Positions 28,089 to 39,305 of a stretch of 64,000 nt of DNA are shown one piece after another. The translations under genes were made by a program, and so were the position numbers. Where the stretch lies: the NCBI RefSeq assembly GCF_016469335.1, contig NZ_CP059888.1:1860001-1924000 (forward strand). The letters run 5' to 3'. Position 1 is the stretch's first letter. Every line of letters begins with the position of its first letter. Under the pieces are notes generated by a model, which was not told the DNA's origin, did not search any database, and was given only the letters and a program-made list of their open reading frames with translations. This DNA is from Flocculibacter collagenilyticus. GTDB lineage: Bacteria; Pseudomonadota; Gammaproteobacteria; Enterobacterales; Alteromonadaceae.

Positions 28089-28820
28089 ATGACTTCTAAC
28101 TCTCTCTCAGTAATTAATGGTTCATCTCGCGCTGAAATTGAGAATCATTTAGTTTCTAAGATAGATGCATGGGCATCGAAATGGTTTCTATTAACTCCTG
28201 AAGTGAACTTTGAATTTAACGATAAACTTTTTTCTTTTGAGTTCGCCAATGACACAGACACGGTATGGCGAGTAGCTGATGGACATATCGCCTTTTCAAA
28301 TGTTTCTTCGAGCTTCCTCTCTGAATCACTTCTCAATATGAGTGGATATGCTGAAGCACAAAAAGATATTGTATTCTGGGAAGAATTAAAAAGAAGTTTT
28401 GAAACTAGCTTCGTAGATGATTGTTTAAAAGGTGAAGTAAAAGAAAAGGTAAATACGAAAAAATTAAGCATAGCTTTAACTGCAACAATATTGGTTGGTG
28501 AAAAAGAGCTTAGATTAAAATTTGATATTAATACTTTGGTAAGTATGGGGCTAATGAGTAAGAAATCACATGTAGACCCTAGCGTTAAAATTGTCAGTAT
28601 TGAAAATGCTCTCATGCTTAATAAAGTGAGGTTACTAGCAAAGCTAAAGGCAGTTGATATTACTTTAGAGCAGCTAATAAATTTAAAATCTGGTGATTTT
28701 ATTAAATTAAATCATCCACTTGAAGCTCCAGTCATTCTCCAAGCCCCAAGTGGCTCGGTAAATACAAATGCCTTTTTAGTTAAGAATGCAAATATGAAAG
28801 CATTATTTTTTAGTAAGTAG
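28089..28820 (+). CDS. fliM: FliM-slot protein with a C-terminal SpoA domain
   Basis: 243 residues against ~330 for FliM. The C-terminal ~65 residues (KLKAVDITLEQLINLKSGDF, then IKLNHPLEAPV) look like the SpoA fold shared by FliM and FliN. The N-terminal CheY-binding motif of FliM (EIDALL type) is absent and the middle CheC-like domain is not recognisable. Its length and two-part layout also resemble the SctQ protein of injectisomes. It probably helps form a C-ring or sorting platform without direction switching. Confidence 0.72.
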   Translation: MTSNSLSVINGSSRAEIENHLVSKIDAWASKWFLLTPEVNFEFNDKLFSFEFANDTDTVWRVADGHIAFSNVSSSFLSESLLNMSGYAEAQKDIVFWEELKRSFETSFVDDCLKGEVKEKVNTKKLSIALTATILVGEKELRLKFDINTLVSMGLMSKKSHVDPSVKIVSIENALMLNKVRLLAKLKAVDITLEQLINLKSGDFIKLNHPLEAPVILQAPSGSVNTNAFLVKNANMKALFFSK

Positions 28821-28831
28821 GAATATTAGTT

Positions 28832-29146
28832 ATGAAAGAAAAAGATGTTGCACAAAGAATAGAGTTATCAGAAGCAGATGCAAATCATGTTGGTGGTGAT
28901 GCACTGTTAACTCACAGAGATTTCAGTTTAGTTAAAAGTATGCCTGTTTCGGTAGAAGTAAAACTTGGAGAGCTTGAGATACCAATTGAAAAGTTATTTT
29001 CATTGCGAGCAGGTGAAGTATTGAAACTTGACAAAGAAGTGAATGAGCCTATTGAGCTAATACTCAACGACAAAATTGTGGCAACAGGAAATCTTATTGC
29101 TATTGACGGTTTTTTTGGTATTGAGATAGCAAAGGTTCAGGAATAA
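28832..29146 (+). CDS. fliN: C-ring/sorting-platform protein FliN
   Basis: 104 residues with a clear SpoA domain: SLVKSMPVSVEVKLGELEIP, FSLRAGEVLKLDKEVNEPIE and GNLIAIDGFFGIEIAKVQE. This is the FliN family pattern. FliN binds FliH and brings the ATPase complex to the export gate, a role that does not need rotation. Confidence 0.9.
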   Translation: MKEKDVAQRIELSEADANHVGGDALLTHRDFSLVKSMPVSVEVKLGELEIPIEKLFSLRAGEVLKLDKEVNEPIELILNDKIVATGNLIAIDGFFGIEIAKVQE

Positions 29147-29150
29147 AGCA

Positions 29151-29438
29151 GTGGACAATATTGAATTTAAAAGCGAAACGATTGTGTCATTTGAACAATT
29201 AGCTTTCTTATTTATTTTCATATGTGTTTTGTTTGCTCTAAGCCTTTTATTTAAAAAACGAAAGGCAGAACTTAAATCATTTTTTAATAGTTCTCGAAAA
29301 GAGCAAATATGTAATGTAACGGTCCAAAAATTACCTAACAATGCTTTTCTTTATAAGCTTGATGATGAAGATCACGAGTATTTAGTATTTAGATGTAGCG
29401 ATGGTGTAACCGTAGTAAGTAATCATTCAAAAAAGTAG
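29151..29438 (+). CDS. fliO: FliO-like membrane protein
   Basis: 95 residues beginning with GTG four bases after fliN. One membrane helix (LAFLFIFICVLFALSLLF) is followed by a basic stretch and a small cytoplasmic domain. FliO helps assemble the FliP ring and always sits between fliN and fliP, as here. The sequence is divergent; the call rests on topology and position. Confidence 0.75.
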   Translation: MDNIEFKSETIVSFEQLAFLFIFICVLFALSLLFKKRKAELKSFFNSSRKEQICNVTVQKLPNNAFLYKLDDEDHEYLVFRCSDGVTVVSNHSKK

Positions 29439-29444
29439 TAACTA

Positions 29445-30182
29445 ATGATTAAACAAGCCCTTATGCTGATTTTGCCTCTGACGCTGTTTTCGTCGAGTGC
29501 AGTTGGGAGTGAAAGCATAGTAACTTTATTAGAAAATAGCTCTTGGATAAATGATTTAGCTCCAGAGTTAAAAATTCTATTTACTCTGACAGCATTATCA
29601 ATTCTTCCTGCATTACTAATCGCAATGACTGCATTCACACGCATAGTCATTGTGTTATCCCTATTGCGTCAAGCACTAGGCTTAATGCAAACACCGCCAA
29701 ACGTAGTGATAATCACATTAGCATTCTTTTTGACCTGGTTTGCCATGCAACCAGTATTTAATAAGGTGAAAGATGATGCAATTACACCTTATTTAAAAGA
29801 AGAAATCTCTGCCTCATTAGCGTTAGATAATGGGATACAGCCGTTTCGTCAATTTATGATAAGCCAAACTAAAGAAGAAGACTTTGCAGCTGTTTTGGAT
29901 ATGGCTAAACATCCAGTTCCAAATTCTGCTGATGAAATAGAAATACAGCATCTAATTCCCGCTTTTTTATTAAGTGAATTAAAAACAGCTTTTCAAATTG
30001 CTTTTGTAATTTTTATACCTTTTCTGCTAATTGACTTAATTGTTGCAAGTACATTAATGGCTCTCGGAATGATAATGGTACCGCCAATCTCAATTGCGTT
30101 ACCAATTAAAATAATGTTATTCATATTGATTGACGGTTGGACGTTAGTTACTCAGTCATTGCTGGGAAGTTTTCTCAGTTAA
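29445..30182 (+). CDS. fliP: Flagellar-type export gate protein FliP
   Basis: 245 residues with a cleavable-looking N-terminal signal, four membrane helices and conserved sequence TRIVIVLSLLRQALGLMQTP, PPNVVIITLAFFLTWFAMQP, and SELKTAFQIAFVIFIPFLLI. Forms the core of the export gate with FliQ and FliR, which are encoded at the other end of the operon. Separation of fliP from fliQR by 17 kb of operon is unusual, since fliPQR are normally contiguous. Confidence 0.94.
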   Translation: MIKQALMLILPLTLFSSSAVGSESIVTLLENSSWINDLAPELKILFTLTALSILPALLIAMTAFTRIVIVLSLLRQALGLMQTPPNVVIITLAFFLTWFAMQPVFNKVKDDAITPYLKEEISASLALDNGIQPFRQFMISQTKEEDFAAVLDMAKHPVPNSADEIEIQHLIPAFLLSELKTAFQIAFVIFIPFLLIDLIVASTLMALGMIMVPPISIALPIKIMLFILIDGWTLVTQSLLGSFLS

Positions 30183-30198
30183 AAGTGGTTATTGAAGT

Positions 30199-30900
30199 AT
30201 GGATGCCGTATTAATATCTGCTGAATCTCCAGCAGAGTCACCAATCCTTATCAGTGAACAGATATCAACTAGTCCACAGGAGCTATTCAATCAGAATTAC
30301 CAGTGGGCTAAGTCTGTAGCATATAATATGTTTGCCATGTATAAAGTTGATGGTGTGGATAGTGAAGACTTCGTTCAATACGCTTTAATTGGTTTACTTG
30401 AATCATGCAATAATTATGACTCGACAATAAATGTTCCGTTTAAATTATATGCAATAAAACGTCTCAGAGGTGAAATTTTAAACAATATTCTTAGATTTAG
30501 TGAAAAGGCGTATGCAAATAACATTTATAATAAGTTGGTCAAAGAACGTATTACTCTTTCAGAAAACCAGACAAGACAACATAATGAGCCGACTTCCCTG
30601 ATCGTAGAAACAATACTCGATCTAGCAGTAGGTTTTTTGTTGGAAGAAAGTGTTGATGAAAATAATAGTTCTGAGCTATGTGGTGTTGATCTCACTTCAC
30701 CAGAGCTAAAAACAATGACTAGCAGGATCTATGGGTTAGTAAATAGTCTGCCTGACACCTTGAAAAAGGTTATTAAATTACATTACCTTGAATATAAAAG
30801 CTTCACAGAAATAGCTGTATTGCTAAATTTAAGTTTGGGTCGAATTTCTCAGGCTCATAGCCAAGCGATCTTTATACTGCGTAAAAAACTTAGGTGGTAG
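30199..30900 (+). CDS. fliA: FliA-type (sigma-28) RNA polymerase sigma factor
   Basis: 233 residues with region 2 (DFVQYALIGLLESCNNYDST, FKLYAIKRLRGEILNNILR) and region 4 (PDTLKKVIKLHYLEYKSFTE, ALLNLSLGRISQAHSQAI). The organisation is that of FliA, though the sequence is divergent and region 3 has little similarity to the motility sigma factor. As last gene of the operon it may direct late genes of this apparatus located elsewhere. No FlgM anti-sigma gene is seen in the window. Confidence 0.85.
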   Translation: MDAVLISAESPAESPILISEQISTSPQELFNQNYQWAKSVAYNMFAMYKVDGVDSEDFVQYALIGLLESCNNYDSTINVPFKLYAIKRLRGEILNNILRFSEKAYANNIYNKLVKERITLSENQTRQHNEPTSLIVETILDLAVGFLLEESVDENNSSELCGVDLTSPELKTMTSRIYGLVNSLPDTLKKVIKLHYLEYKSFTEIAVLLNLSLGRISQAHSQAIFILRKKLRW

Positions 30901-30920
30901 GGCTAGATAATAACTAGCCC
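30900..30920 (+). terminator. Hairpin after the flagellar-like operon
   Basis: A perfect 7-bp stem, GGGCTAG and CTAGCCC, around a 7-base loop, starting at the last base of the fliA stop. There is no good T-run after it, so termination may be partial. Confidence 0.45.
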
Positions 30921-31057
30921 ATATAACCAAGTTAATTAAACAATATCAAAACGATCTCCAGCACATCTAAATAGTTTGGCTGAAGCCTCAAAGTCCATAA
31001 ACAAAATTTCTAACTCTGAGTATGAGCAATACTTGTTAAAATTATTGTAAGGTAAAA

Positions 31058-31471
31058 ATGATTGATAAATTAATAACAGCGTTGGGGAAGTCTTATAGTG
31101 ACCCTTTGTTGAGTGATGCTTTAAGTGTATTAGAGGTTGATATAAGTAATGAACTAATTCTTCCTGATAATGAATACAGAGTTTATGTTGAGAGACCAGA
31201 TTATGGTCTTGCATTAACGTTTACAGATGGCAGAGTTTTCACAGGAGCTAAAGCTTCAAATGAACTTTATTTTAGTGGCCTTTTTATTTATTCCAGTGGA
31301 GTAGATGATTACTCACAGTTTGAGGGAAATCTACCAGCCAACATAGATTTCTTACATTCTCATCGTGATTTAGTGAAGAAATTTGGAGAACCTACGGTTA
31401 ACTTATGGATAATAAAATCGCGGGCTTTATTTATTGCCGAAGCTTTTTTCGAGCATTCTAAGTTGTATTAA
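31058..31471 (+). CDS. Unrecognised 137-residue soluble protein
   Basis: Starts with ATG behind AAGGT. It has no signal peptide or membrane segment. The pattern YSSGVDDYSQFEGNLPANID followed by SHRDLVKKFGEP resembles small proteins often seen near polymorphic toxins and type VI effectors as putative immunity proteins, but this is a recollection of pattern only. It lies 157 nt beyond the flagellar-like operon in the same direction and is followed by a PEP-CTERM-like gene 12 nt later. Function unassigned. Confidence 0.6.
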   Translation: MIDKLITALGKSYSDPLLSDALSVLEVDISNELILPDNEYRVYVERPDYGLALTFTDGRVFTGAKASNELYFSGLFIYSSGVDDYSQFEGNLPANIDFLHSHRDLVKKFGEPTVNLWIIKSRALFIAEAFFEHSKLY

Positions 31472-31483
31472 GGAAGTATTTAA

Positions 31484-32206
31484 GTGAAAACGATGTATTG
31501 CAATATCGTAGCTACGATTTTGTTTGTAACTGCCTCATTAAATGTTAATGCAGGCGTTATTATTAATGACACAGCAACTTTTGAGTTTGGTTATGATTTT
31601 GAAGGGCCACAAGATAGGTATCTTACAAGTGCTCAAGATAATGAAGGATATTTCATTGGTGAGTTAAGTTATGACACGATAACGTTTGGTGAAAGTTTTA
31701 AAGGTCAAACTATAAGTGATGATGGTATTTTTGAGTCACTCTCAACACTTAATGCAAGTTCATTAGAGCTTCAAACAAATGATATAGCTAAAGATAATAT
31801 AGCCGTAGTATTTACAGACAACGCTGGACAGGCTGGAGTTTATGGAGGGAACGATAATATGCCAGGTACTGGCAGCATTGCAATGCTTTTCAACGATACG
31901 ACTGATATATTCCAATTTATGTTATTTGATGGAAATTTCGGCGAGTTTTCTATCAACTTTTATAATGATAGTGCCAAATTATTAGGTAGCTTCACTCAAA
32001 CTGCATCTGACTACACGCTTTTTGGGTATAAAGTTGAAAGTGGGGATCGCATAGCAGGTGTGACAATAACTAACAAAGATCAAGGAGGTATGGGCATAGG
32101 CTTTGTATATGAAGAAAAAATAGCTCGTATCTCTGAACCTCAAACCGTTATCCTTTTTTTCTTGTCACTATTAATGATTTTCCAGTTTACTAGAAAAAGT
32201 AGATAA
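31484..32206 (+). CDS. Exported protein with PEP-CTERM-like C-terminal sorting tail
   Basis: 240 residues starting with GTG behind AAGGAAG. N-terminal signal peptide (IVATILFVTASLNVNAG), a beta-rich middle, and a C-terminal SEP motif followed by a membrane helix (VILFFLSLLMIFQF) and a basic end (TRKSR). That tripartite tail is the exosortase recognition signal, in a variant form (SEP for PEP). It would be exported and processed by an exosortase encoded elsewhere. A symmetrical terminator follows. Confidence 0.7.
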   Translation: MKTMYCNIVATILFVTASLNVNAGVIINDTATFEFGYDFEGPQDRYLTSAQDNEGYFIGELSYDTITFGESFKGQTISDDGIFESLSTLNASSLELQTNDIAKDNIAVVFTDNAGQAGVYGGNDNMPGTGSIAMLFNDTTDIFQFMLFDGNFGEFSINFYNDSAKLLGSFTQTASDYTLFGYKVESGDRIAGVTITNKDQGGMGIGFVYEEKIARISEPQTVILFFLSLLMIFQFTRKSR

Positions 32207-32221
32207 GTACGGTATTAGTCC

Positions 32222-32258
32222 TTTAGCTTGGCTAGATTTGAAATCTAACCAAGCTAAA
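32222..32258. terminator. Bidirectional terminator between the PEP-CTERM-like gene and katG
   Basis: A long nearly perfect palindrome, TTTAGCTTGG-C-TAGATTT against AAATCTA-A-CCAAGCTAAA, with one mismatched pair and a one-base centre. It sits between convergent genes and has A/T runs on both sides, so it can stop transcription from either direction. Confidence 0.75.
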
Positions 32259-32270
32259 ACTTTCTAGCAA

Positions 32271-34736
<2,466 letters not shown>

Positions 34737-35261
34737 TTAAGCGAGTTCAGATAAACACATTTCTTCGTGAATTTGTGCGCACCACTGTTTAATGCGTTTT
34801 TCTGTTAACTCTGGCTGCCTGTCTTCGTCGATACCTAAACCTACGAAGTGATTTTCGTCTGCCATGCCTTTTGACGCTTCAAAGTTATAGCCTTCAGTTG
34901 ACCATTGACCAACTAAGATTGCACCTTTGGCTTCTACAATGTCTCTTACCATGCCCATAGCATCTAGGAAGTATTCAGCATAGTCTTCTTGATCACCACA
35001 ACCAAAAATAGCAACAAGCTTGTTTTCAAAGTCAATTTCTTCTAACTCTGGGAAAAAGTCATCCCAGTCACATTGTGCTTCGCCGTAGTACCAAGTAGGA
35101 ATACCGAACAATAATAAATCAAATTCTGCAATGTCTTCTTTGCTGCTTTTAGCAATGTCGTGCACAGCCACCATTTGTTTGCCAAGCTGCTTTTGAATAA
35201 GCTTTGCTACGTGTTCAGTGTTGCCTGTGTCGCTACCAAAAAAAATGCCTACACTTGCCAT
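34737..35261 (-). CDS. fldA: Flavodoxin FldA
   Basis: 174 residues, the long-chain flavodoxin size. The FMN phosphate loop is FFGSDTGNTEHVAK near the N-terminus; GIPTWYYGEAQCDWDDF and GCGDQEDYAEYF are the aromatic FMN-stacking loops. A small soluble electron carrier for reductive enzymes. It follows the ybfE-like gene by 13 bases, the arrangement known in gammaproteobacteria, although fur, often the next gene, is not present here. Confidence 0.95.
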   Translation of the reverse strand: MASVGIFFGSDTGNTEHVAKLIQKQLGKQMVAVHDIAKSSKEDIAEFDLLLFGIPTWYYGEAQCDWDDFFPELEEIDFENKLVAIFGCGDQEDYAEYFLDAMGMVRDIVEAKGAILVGQWSTEGYNFEASKGMADENHFVGLGIDEDRQPELTEKRIKQWCAQIHEEMCLSELA

Positions 35262-35274
35262 TTGCTGATACCTT

Positions 35275-35556
35275 CTAATCTTTAAACGTTGTATATCTGT
35301 CTAATAAAATTGTTTCAATTAGCGCGCTTCTACTCATTTTTTGCTTATCTGCTTCTTCACTGAGCACATCGTACAAATGAGCCGATACTTTAAATTCGAT
35401 GCGCTTTAATCCTTTTGCTTTATCTCGTTTTAGCTGATTGCGCTTGTTTACCTTTAGCTGCAATTCTCTTGGTAGAGGGTTTGTTTTTGGTCTGCCAGGA
35501 CGTTTTTCATTTTCAAACAGATCGATAGTTGTGCGATCTTCAACATATTTGGCCAT
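35275..35556 (-). CDS. ybfE: YbfE-like (LexA-regulated family) small protein
   Basis: 93 residues. The sequence DLFENEKRPGRPKTNPLPRE followed by a basic helix and KVSAHLYDVLSEEADKQKMS matches the YbfE family, which has a ribbon-helix-helix-like C-terminus and so may bind DNA. It lies between the DUF2788 gene and fldA with very short gaps, a conserved context. No LexA box was identified by eye. Confidence 0.85.
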   Translation of the reverse strand: MAKYVEDRTTIDLFENEKRPGRPKTNPLPRELQLKVNKRNQLKRDKAKGLKRIEFKVSAHLYDVLSEEADKQKMSRSALIETILLDRYTTFKD

Positions 35557-35559
35557 AGA

Positions 35560-35778
35560 TTAAAGTCCAGAACCTTCCATAGATAACTGGATAATGCCTT
35601 TAGCAACAAAACCTGCACATCCTAAGAATAGAACTAACCACACAATTGCTCTACCAAATAGAGGCACATCACCTTTTTTTAATACATCGTGAATCGCCAT
35701 CCCAATAAAGAAAAAAATGATAACGAAAAACAAGTTTAGACCTATGGTTTCAATCTGGTCGATGTATTTAGCGAACAT
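35560..35778 (-). CDS. DUF2788 small membrane protein
   Basis: 72 residues from the ATG at 35778, chosen over an upstream in-frame ATG because GAGGT lies just before it and the family starts here. Two hydrophobic helices (LNLFFVIIFFFIGMAIHDVL and FGRAIVWLVLFLGCAGFVAK). Function of the family is unknown; it commonly accompanies ybfE and fldA. Three bases separate it from the ybfE-like gene. Confidence 0.8.
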   Translation of the reverse strand: MFAKYIDQIETIGLNLFFVIIFFFIGMAIHDVLKKGDVPLFGRAIVWLVLFLGCAGFVAKGIIQLSMEGSGL

Positions 35779-35943
35779 TATGTACCTCGTAAAAATTAGG
35801 CCGCGAAATATAGCACAAAATATTCTGAATATTGAGTAATAATCACAATTTATCCACAATTTATGGCGGCACTAAAGCTTTACTCTTTCAGTTTTGATTT
35901 AGATCAATCAGGCCACTGTTTGATTTGCCTTATTTAATTTTAA

Positions 35944-36723
35944 TTAAGATTGTAAAAAACGTTCAACAATTTGGTTGAATGCTACTGGTTTTTCAGCATG
36001 TAGCCAGTGCCCTGCATTGCTAATAATTTTGGCTTGGGAATTAGGGAAAAGCGAAGTGATAACATCGCGATGTTCAGCGGTAATATAGTCTGAATTCTGG
36101 CCCTTTATAAAAAGTACGGGTGCGTCGAAATGACGATATTCATAAGCATCAGATTCATCAAAACCGATAATGTGCGAGTAGTTCTGGGCAAGCCCTGCCA
36201 AGTTAAAACGCCAACGAAATTGTTGAGTTGCTTCATCTTTTACCAGACTTTTAAGTAAAAACTGTCTTACGCCTAGCTCATTAATTGATGTAGACAATTG
36301 CTTATCTGCATCATTGCGCGATGCTAAGTTTGCCAAATCAACTGATTTTAATGCATTGATAATGTAAGTATGGCGGTCGTTATAAACCACTGGAGCAATA
36401 TCGGCACAAATTAATTTTTTAACACTTGAAGGGGCTGAAAGTGCAAGGGTCATCGCCACTTTTCCGCCCATAGAGTGGCCTAGTAAATTAAACGTATCGA
36501 TACCAATGTGATTCATGGTGTCCATCACGTCGTTAGCCATAGATTGATAAGTAAATTCATCACTATGAGGAGAACTGCCGTGATTAGTTAAATCTATATT
36601 AATTACTTGATATTGCTTTTCTAGGTGGCGCTGAATTGTGCTTAAATTTTCAAGGCTGCCAAACAAGCCATGCATTAATACCACTGGTTCGCCAGTGCCA
36701 GTTAACTTGTAATTTAATACCAT
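35944..36723 (-). CDS. ybfF: Alpha/beta-hydrolase esterase YbfF
   Basis: 259 residues with the alpha/beta-hydrolase fold: oxyanion region LMHGLFGS, nucleophile elbow GHSMGG (Ser84), and a C-terminal His in NAGHWLHAEKP. This is the YbfF esterase family, acting on acyl-CoA or short ester substrates in vitro. It is transcribed away from seqA, as in enteric genomes, sharing a divergent promoter region. Confidence 0.9.
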   Translation of the reverse strand: MVLNYKLTGTGEPVVLMHGLFGSLENLSTIQRHLEKQYQVINIDLTNHGSSPHSDEFTYQSMANDVMDTMNHIGIDTFNLLGHSMGGKVAMTLALSAPSSVKKLICADIAPVVYNDRHTYIINALKSVDLANLASRNDADKQLSTSINELGVRQFLLKSLVKDEATQQFRWRFNLAGLAQNYSHIIGFDESDAYEYRHFDAPVLFIKGQNSDYITAEHRDVITSLFPNSQAKIISNAGHWLHAEKPVAFNQIVERFLQS

Positions 36724-36908
36724 TGTATTTATTACTCTCTTTTTAATCTTTACTCAGAAGGTGTATCCAAATCTGAGCAATTATTAGCTAATGTTATTGG
36801 TGAAGAAAACATCAGGTAAATCGAAAACATTAATGCGATCTAGTTTATCAGTTTTTTATAAGTATAATCAGCATCTAATATCGTTGGGGATAGTTATAGA
36901 GAGTAATC

Positions 36909-37508
36909 ATGAAAACAATAGAAATAGATGACGACATTTATCAATACATAGCAAGTAAAACAGAACAAATTGGTGAGAGTGCGTCAGACATTTTACGTAG
37001 ATTACTGATAGAAGCTCAAACCAACACAACGGGAACAAATAACGTACAGTTAAACGAAATTTCCAATAATCCTGCTACGCTTGAGCATGCCCAAGCAGAC
37101 ACAACGCCTGCAACAACCAATACAAATGACACTCAGTCAAATACAAATAAAGCAAAGAAAAAGAAAGCTAACAGCAACGTGTTCGACTTCTTAAATAAAG
37201 AAGACTTAAACATGCAAAAAAACGTTGTTAGTCGCTTTCTATTTATTTTGTCGTTGTTGAATAGAGCGCATAAAGACAGCTTCAATGTTGTACTAGACAT
37301 TAAAGGCCGTAATCGTTTGTATTTTGCTGAAACAGAAGAAGAGTTAAACTCATCAGGTAGCAGTACCAATCCGAAGCAAATTCCAAACTCACCGTTTTGG
37401 GTATTAACCAATTCAAATACGACTAGAAAGAAAATGATTTTAACCGAAGTGGCAACGCACTTAGGTTATTCTGAAGAACAAGCTGAAAAAATTAGAGAAA
37501 TGCTTTAG
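36909..37508 (+). CDS. seqA: Replication initiation negative modulator SeqA
   Basis: 199 residues. The N-terminal ribbon-helix-helix/oligomerisation part is MKTIEIDDDIYQYIASKTEQ and IGESASDILRRLLIE; a low-complexity Thr/Asn linker follows (residues ~38-85), then the hemimethylated-GATC-binding domain (VSRFLFILSLLNRAHKDSF, GRNRLYFAETEEEL, and a closing LGYSEEQAEKIREML). SeqA sequesters newly replicated origins. It is followed directly by pgm, a conserved pairing. Confidence 0.94.
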   Translation: MKTIEIDDDIYQYIASKTEQIGESASDILRRLLIEAQTNTTGTNNVQLNEISNNPATLEHAQADTTPATTNTNDTQSNTNKAKKKKANSNVFDFLNKEDLNMQKNVVSRFLFILSLLNRAHKDSFNVVLDIKGRNRLYFAETEEELNSSGSSTNPKQIPNSPFWVLTNSNTTRKKMILTEVATHLGYSEEQAEKIREML

Positions 37509-39170
37509 ATGTCCGTTCATCAAAATGCAGGTAAATTATCAGACCATCAAGCCTTAATTAACGTTCCTCAGTTAATTTCTGCTTATTATTTATTAGAGCC
37601 TGATCTAGAAGCAAATGAAAACGAACGCGTTGCGTTTGGTACATCAGGGCATCGTGGTAGTTCGTTAACGGTGTCGTTTAACGAGTCGCATATTCTTGCA
37701 ATCACTCAAGCCATTTGTGATTACAGAAAACTGAATAACATTACAGGCCCGCTATTTTTAGGCAAAGATACTCATGCCTTATCAGAGCCTGCATTCAATT
37801 CTGCTTTAGAAGTATTAGTTGCTAATCAGGTTGAAGTAAAAATTCAGGAAAATAATGGCTTTACACCAACGCCACTTATCTCTCATGCCATATTGAGTTA
37901 TAACCAAAGCGATGAATGCCAAACAAATGGTGATTTAGCCGACGGCATTGTGGTTACTCCTTCGCATAACCCACCACAAGATGGGGGCTTTAAATACAAC
38001 GCCACTAATGGTGGTCCGGCAGATACTAACATCACAAATTGGATTGAAAATCGTGCAAACCAATTATTAGCAGAAGATTTAGTTGCAGTAGAAATCATGC
38101 CGTTTAGTGCCGCTATTCGTTCTGGTTTTGTTGAAACCATTGATTATGTAGATGCTTACGTTAATGACCTTGCAAATATAATTAATATAGATGCCATTAA
38201 ACAAGCAAACATATCAATTGGCGTAGATCCAATGGGCGGCAGTGGTATTGAAGTTTGGAAAGCAATTCAAAAAAAATACAGCCTAAGTATTACGATTGTG
38301 AATGATAAGGTCGACCCTACATTTGCATTCATGCCATTAGATAAAGACGGAAAAATCCGAATGGATTGTTCGTCACCTTATGCAATGGCTAATTTACTTA
38401 CTTTAAAAGATGACTTTGATATTGCGGTGGCAAATGATCCTGACTTTGATCGTCATGGTATTGTTACTCGCACAGCTGGTTTGTTAAACCCTAATCACTA
38501 TTTGGCGGTGGCAATTGATTACTTATACCGAAATAGAAACTGGCCAACAAACCTAAACATTGGTAAAACACTGGTATCCAGTGCCATGATTGATAAAGTG
38601 GCAACTTCTTTAAATCGCAATATCACTGAAGTCCCGGTAGGCTTTAAATGGTTTGTGGATGGATTAGCCAAAAGCGAATTGGGCTTTGGGGGCGAAGAAA
38701 GTGCCGGTGCCAGCTTTTTACGTAAAAATGGCAAGGTTTGGACCACAGATAAAGACGGCATTATTTTAGCGTTACTAGCAGCAGAAATATTAGCGGTCAC
38801 TCATCAAGATCCAGGACAGTACTATCTGCACCTAGTTGATAATTTTGGTCAACCAAAGTATCGCAGGCTTGATGTTCCTTGTAATACTAGTCAGCGTCGT
38901 TTATTAAAACAATTATCAACAGAACATGTTGCTGCCAAAGAACTTGCTGGCGAGCCTATTTTGTCTATTGAAACACATGCTTCTGGCAATGGTGCCAGTA
39001 TTGGTGGCTTAAAAGTTGTGACTGAAAATGGTTGGTTTGCGGCAAGGCCGTCTGGCACTGAAAATGTTTACAAAATATACCTTGAATCGTTTATTAGTGA
39101 CGCGCATCTTGGCCTAATTGAACAAGAAGCTAAACGCCTAATTCAAAACGTATTTGATGCAGCTGATTAA
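37509..39170 (+). CDS. pgm: Phosphoglucomutase (alpha-D-glucose specific)
   Basis: 553 residues, usual length. It has the phosphoserine loop [15 protein letters not shown], the metal-binding loop NDPDFDRHG, the sugar-binding [12 protein letters not shown] and the phosphate-binding [13 protein letters not shown]. Interconverts glucose 1-phosphate and glucose 6-phosphate. The ATG follows the seqA stop with no gap. A strong terminator follows. Confidence 0.95.
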   Translation: MSVHQNAGKLSDHQALINVPQLISAYYLLEPDLEANENERVAFGTSGHRGSSLTVSFNESHILAITQAICDYRKLNNITGPLFLGKDTHALSEPAFNSALEVLVANQVEVKIQENNGFTPTPLISHAILSYNQSDECQTNGDLADGIVVTPSHNPPQDGGFKYNATNGGPADTNITNWIENRANQLLAEDLVAVEIMPFSAAIRSGFVETIDYVDAYVNDLANIINIDAIKQANISIGVDPMGGSGIEVWKAIQKKYSLSITIVNDKVDPTFAFMPLDKDGKIRMDCSSPYAMANLLTLKDDFDIAVANDPDFDRHGIVTRTAGLLNPNHYLAVAIDYLYRNRNWPTNLNIGKTLVSSAMIDKVATSLNRNITEVPVGFKWFVDGLAKSELGFGGEESAGASFLRKNGKVWTTDKDGIILALLAAEILAVTHQDPGQYYLHLVDNFGQPKYRRLDVPCNTSQRRLLKQLSTEHVAAKELAGEPILSIETHASGNGASIGGLKVVTENGWFAARPSGTENVYKIYLESFISDAHLGLIEQEAKRLIQNVFDAAD

Positions 39171-39188
39171 CGTAAATAAGAATAAATA

Positions 39189-39213
39189 GGTTCCAAGCAC
39201 GGAACCTTTTTTT
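39189..39213 (+). terminator. Intrinsic terminator after pgm
   Basis: GGTTCC, six-base loop, GGAACC, then seven T. Confidence 0.9.
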
Positions 39214-39305
39214 ATGTCTAAAATATATACACATTTAATTAAATACATAACGTTAACAGCATAGACGTTATAGAAAAAATAACTTGAAGAAATATTGGGG
39301 ATGAA

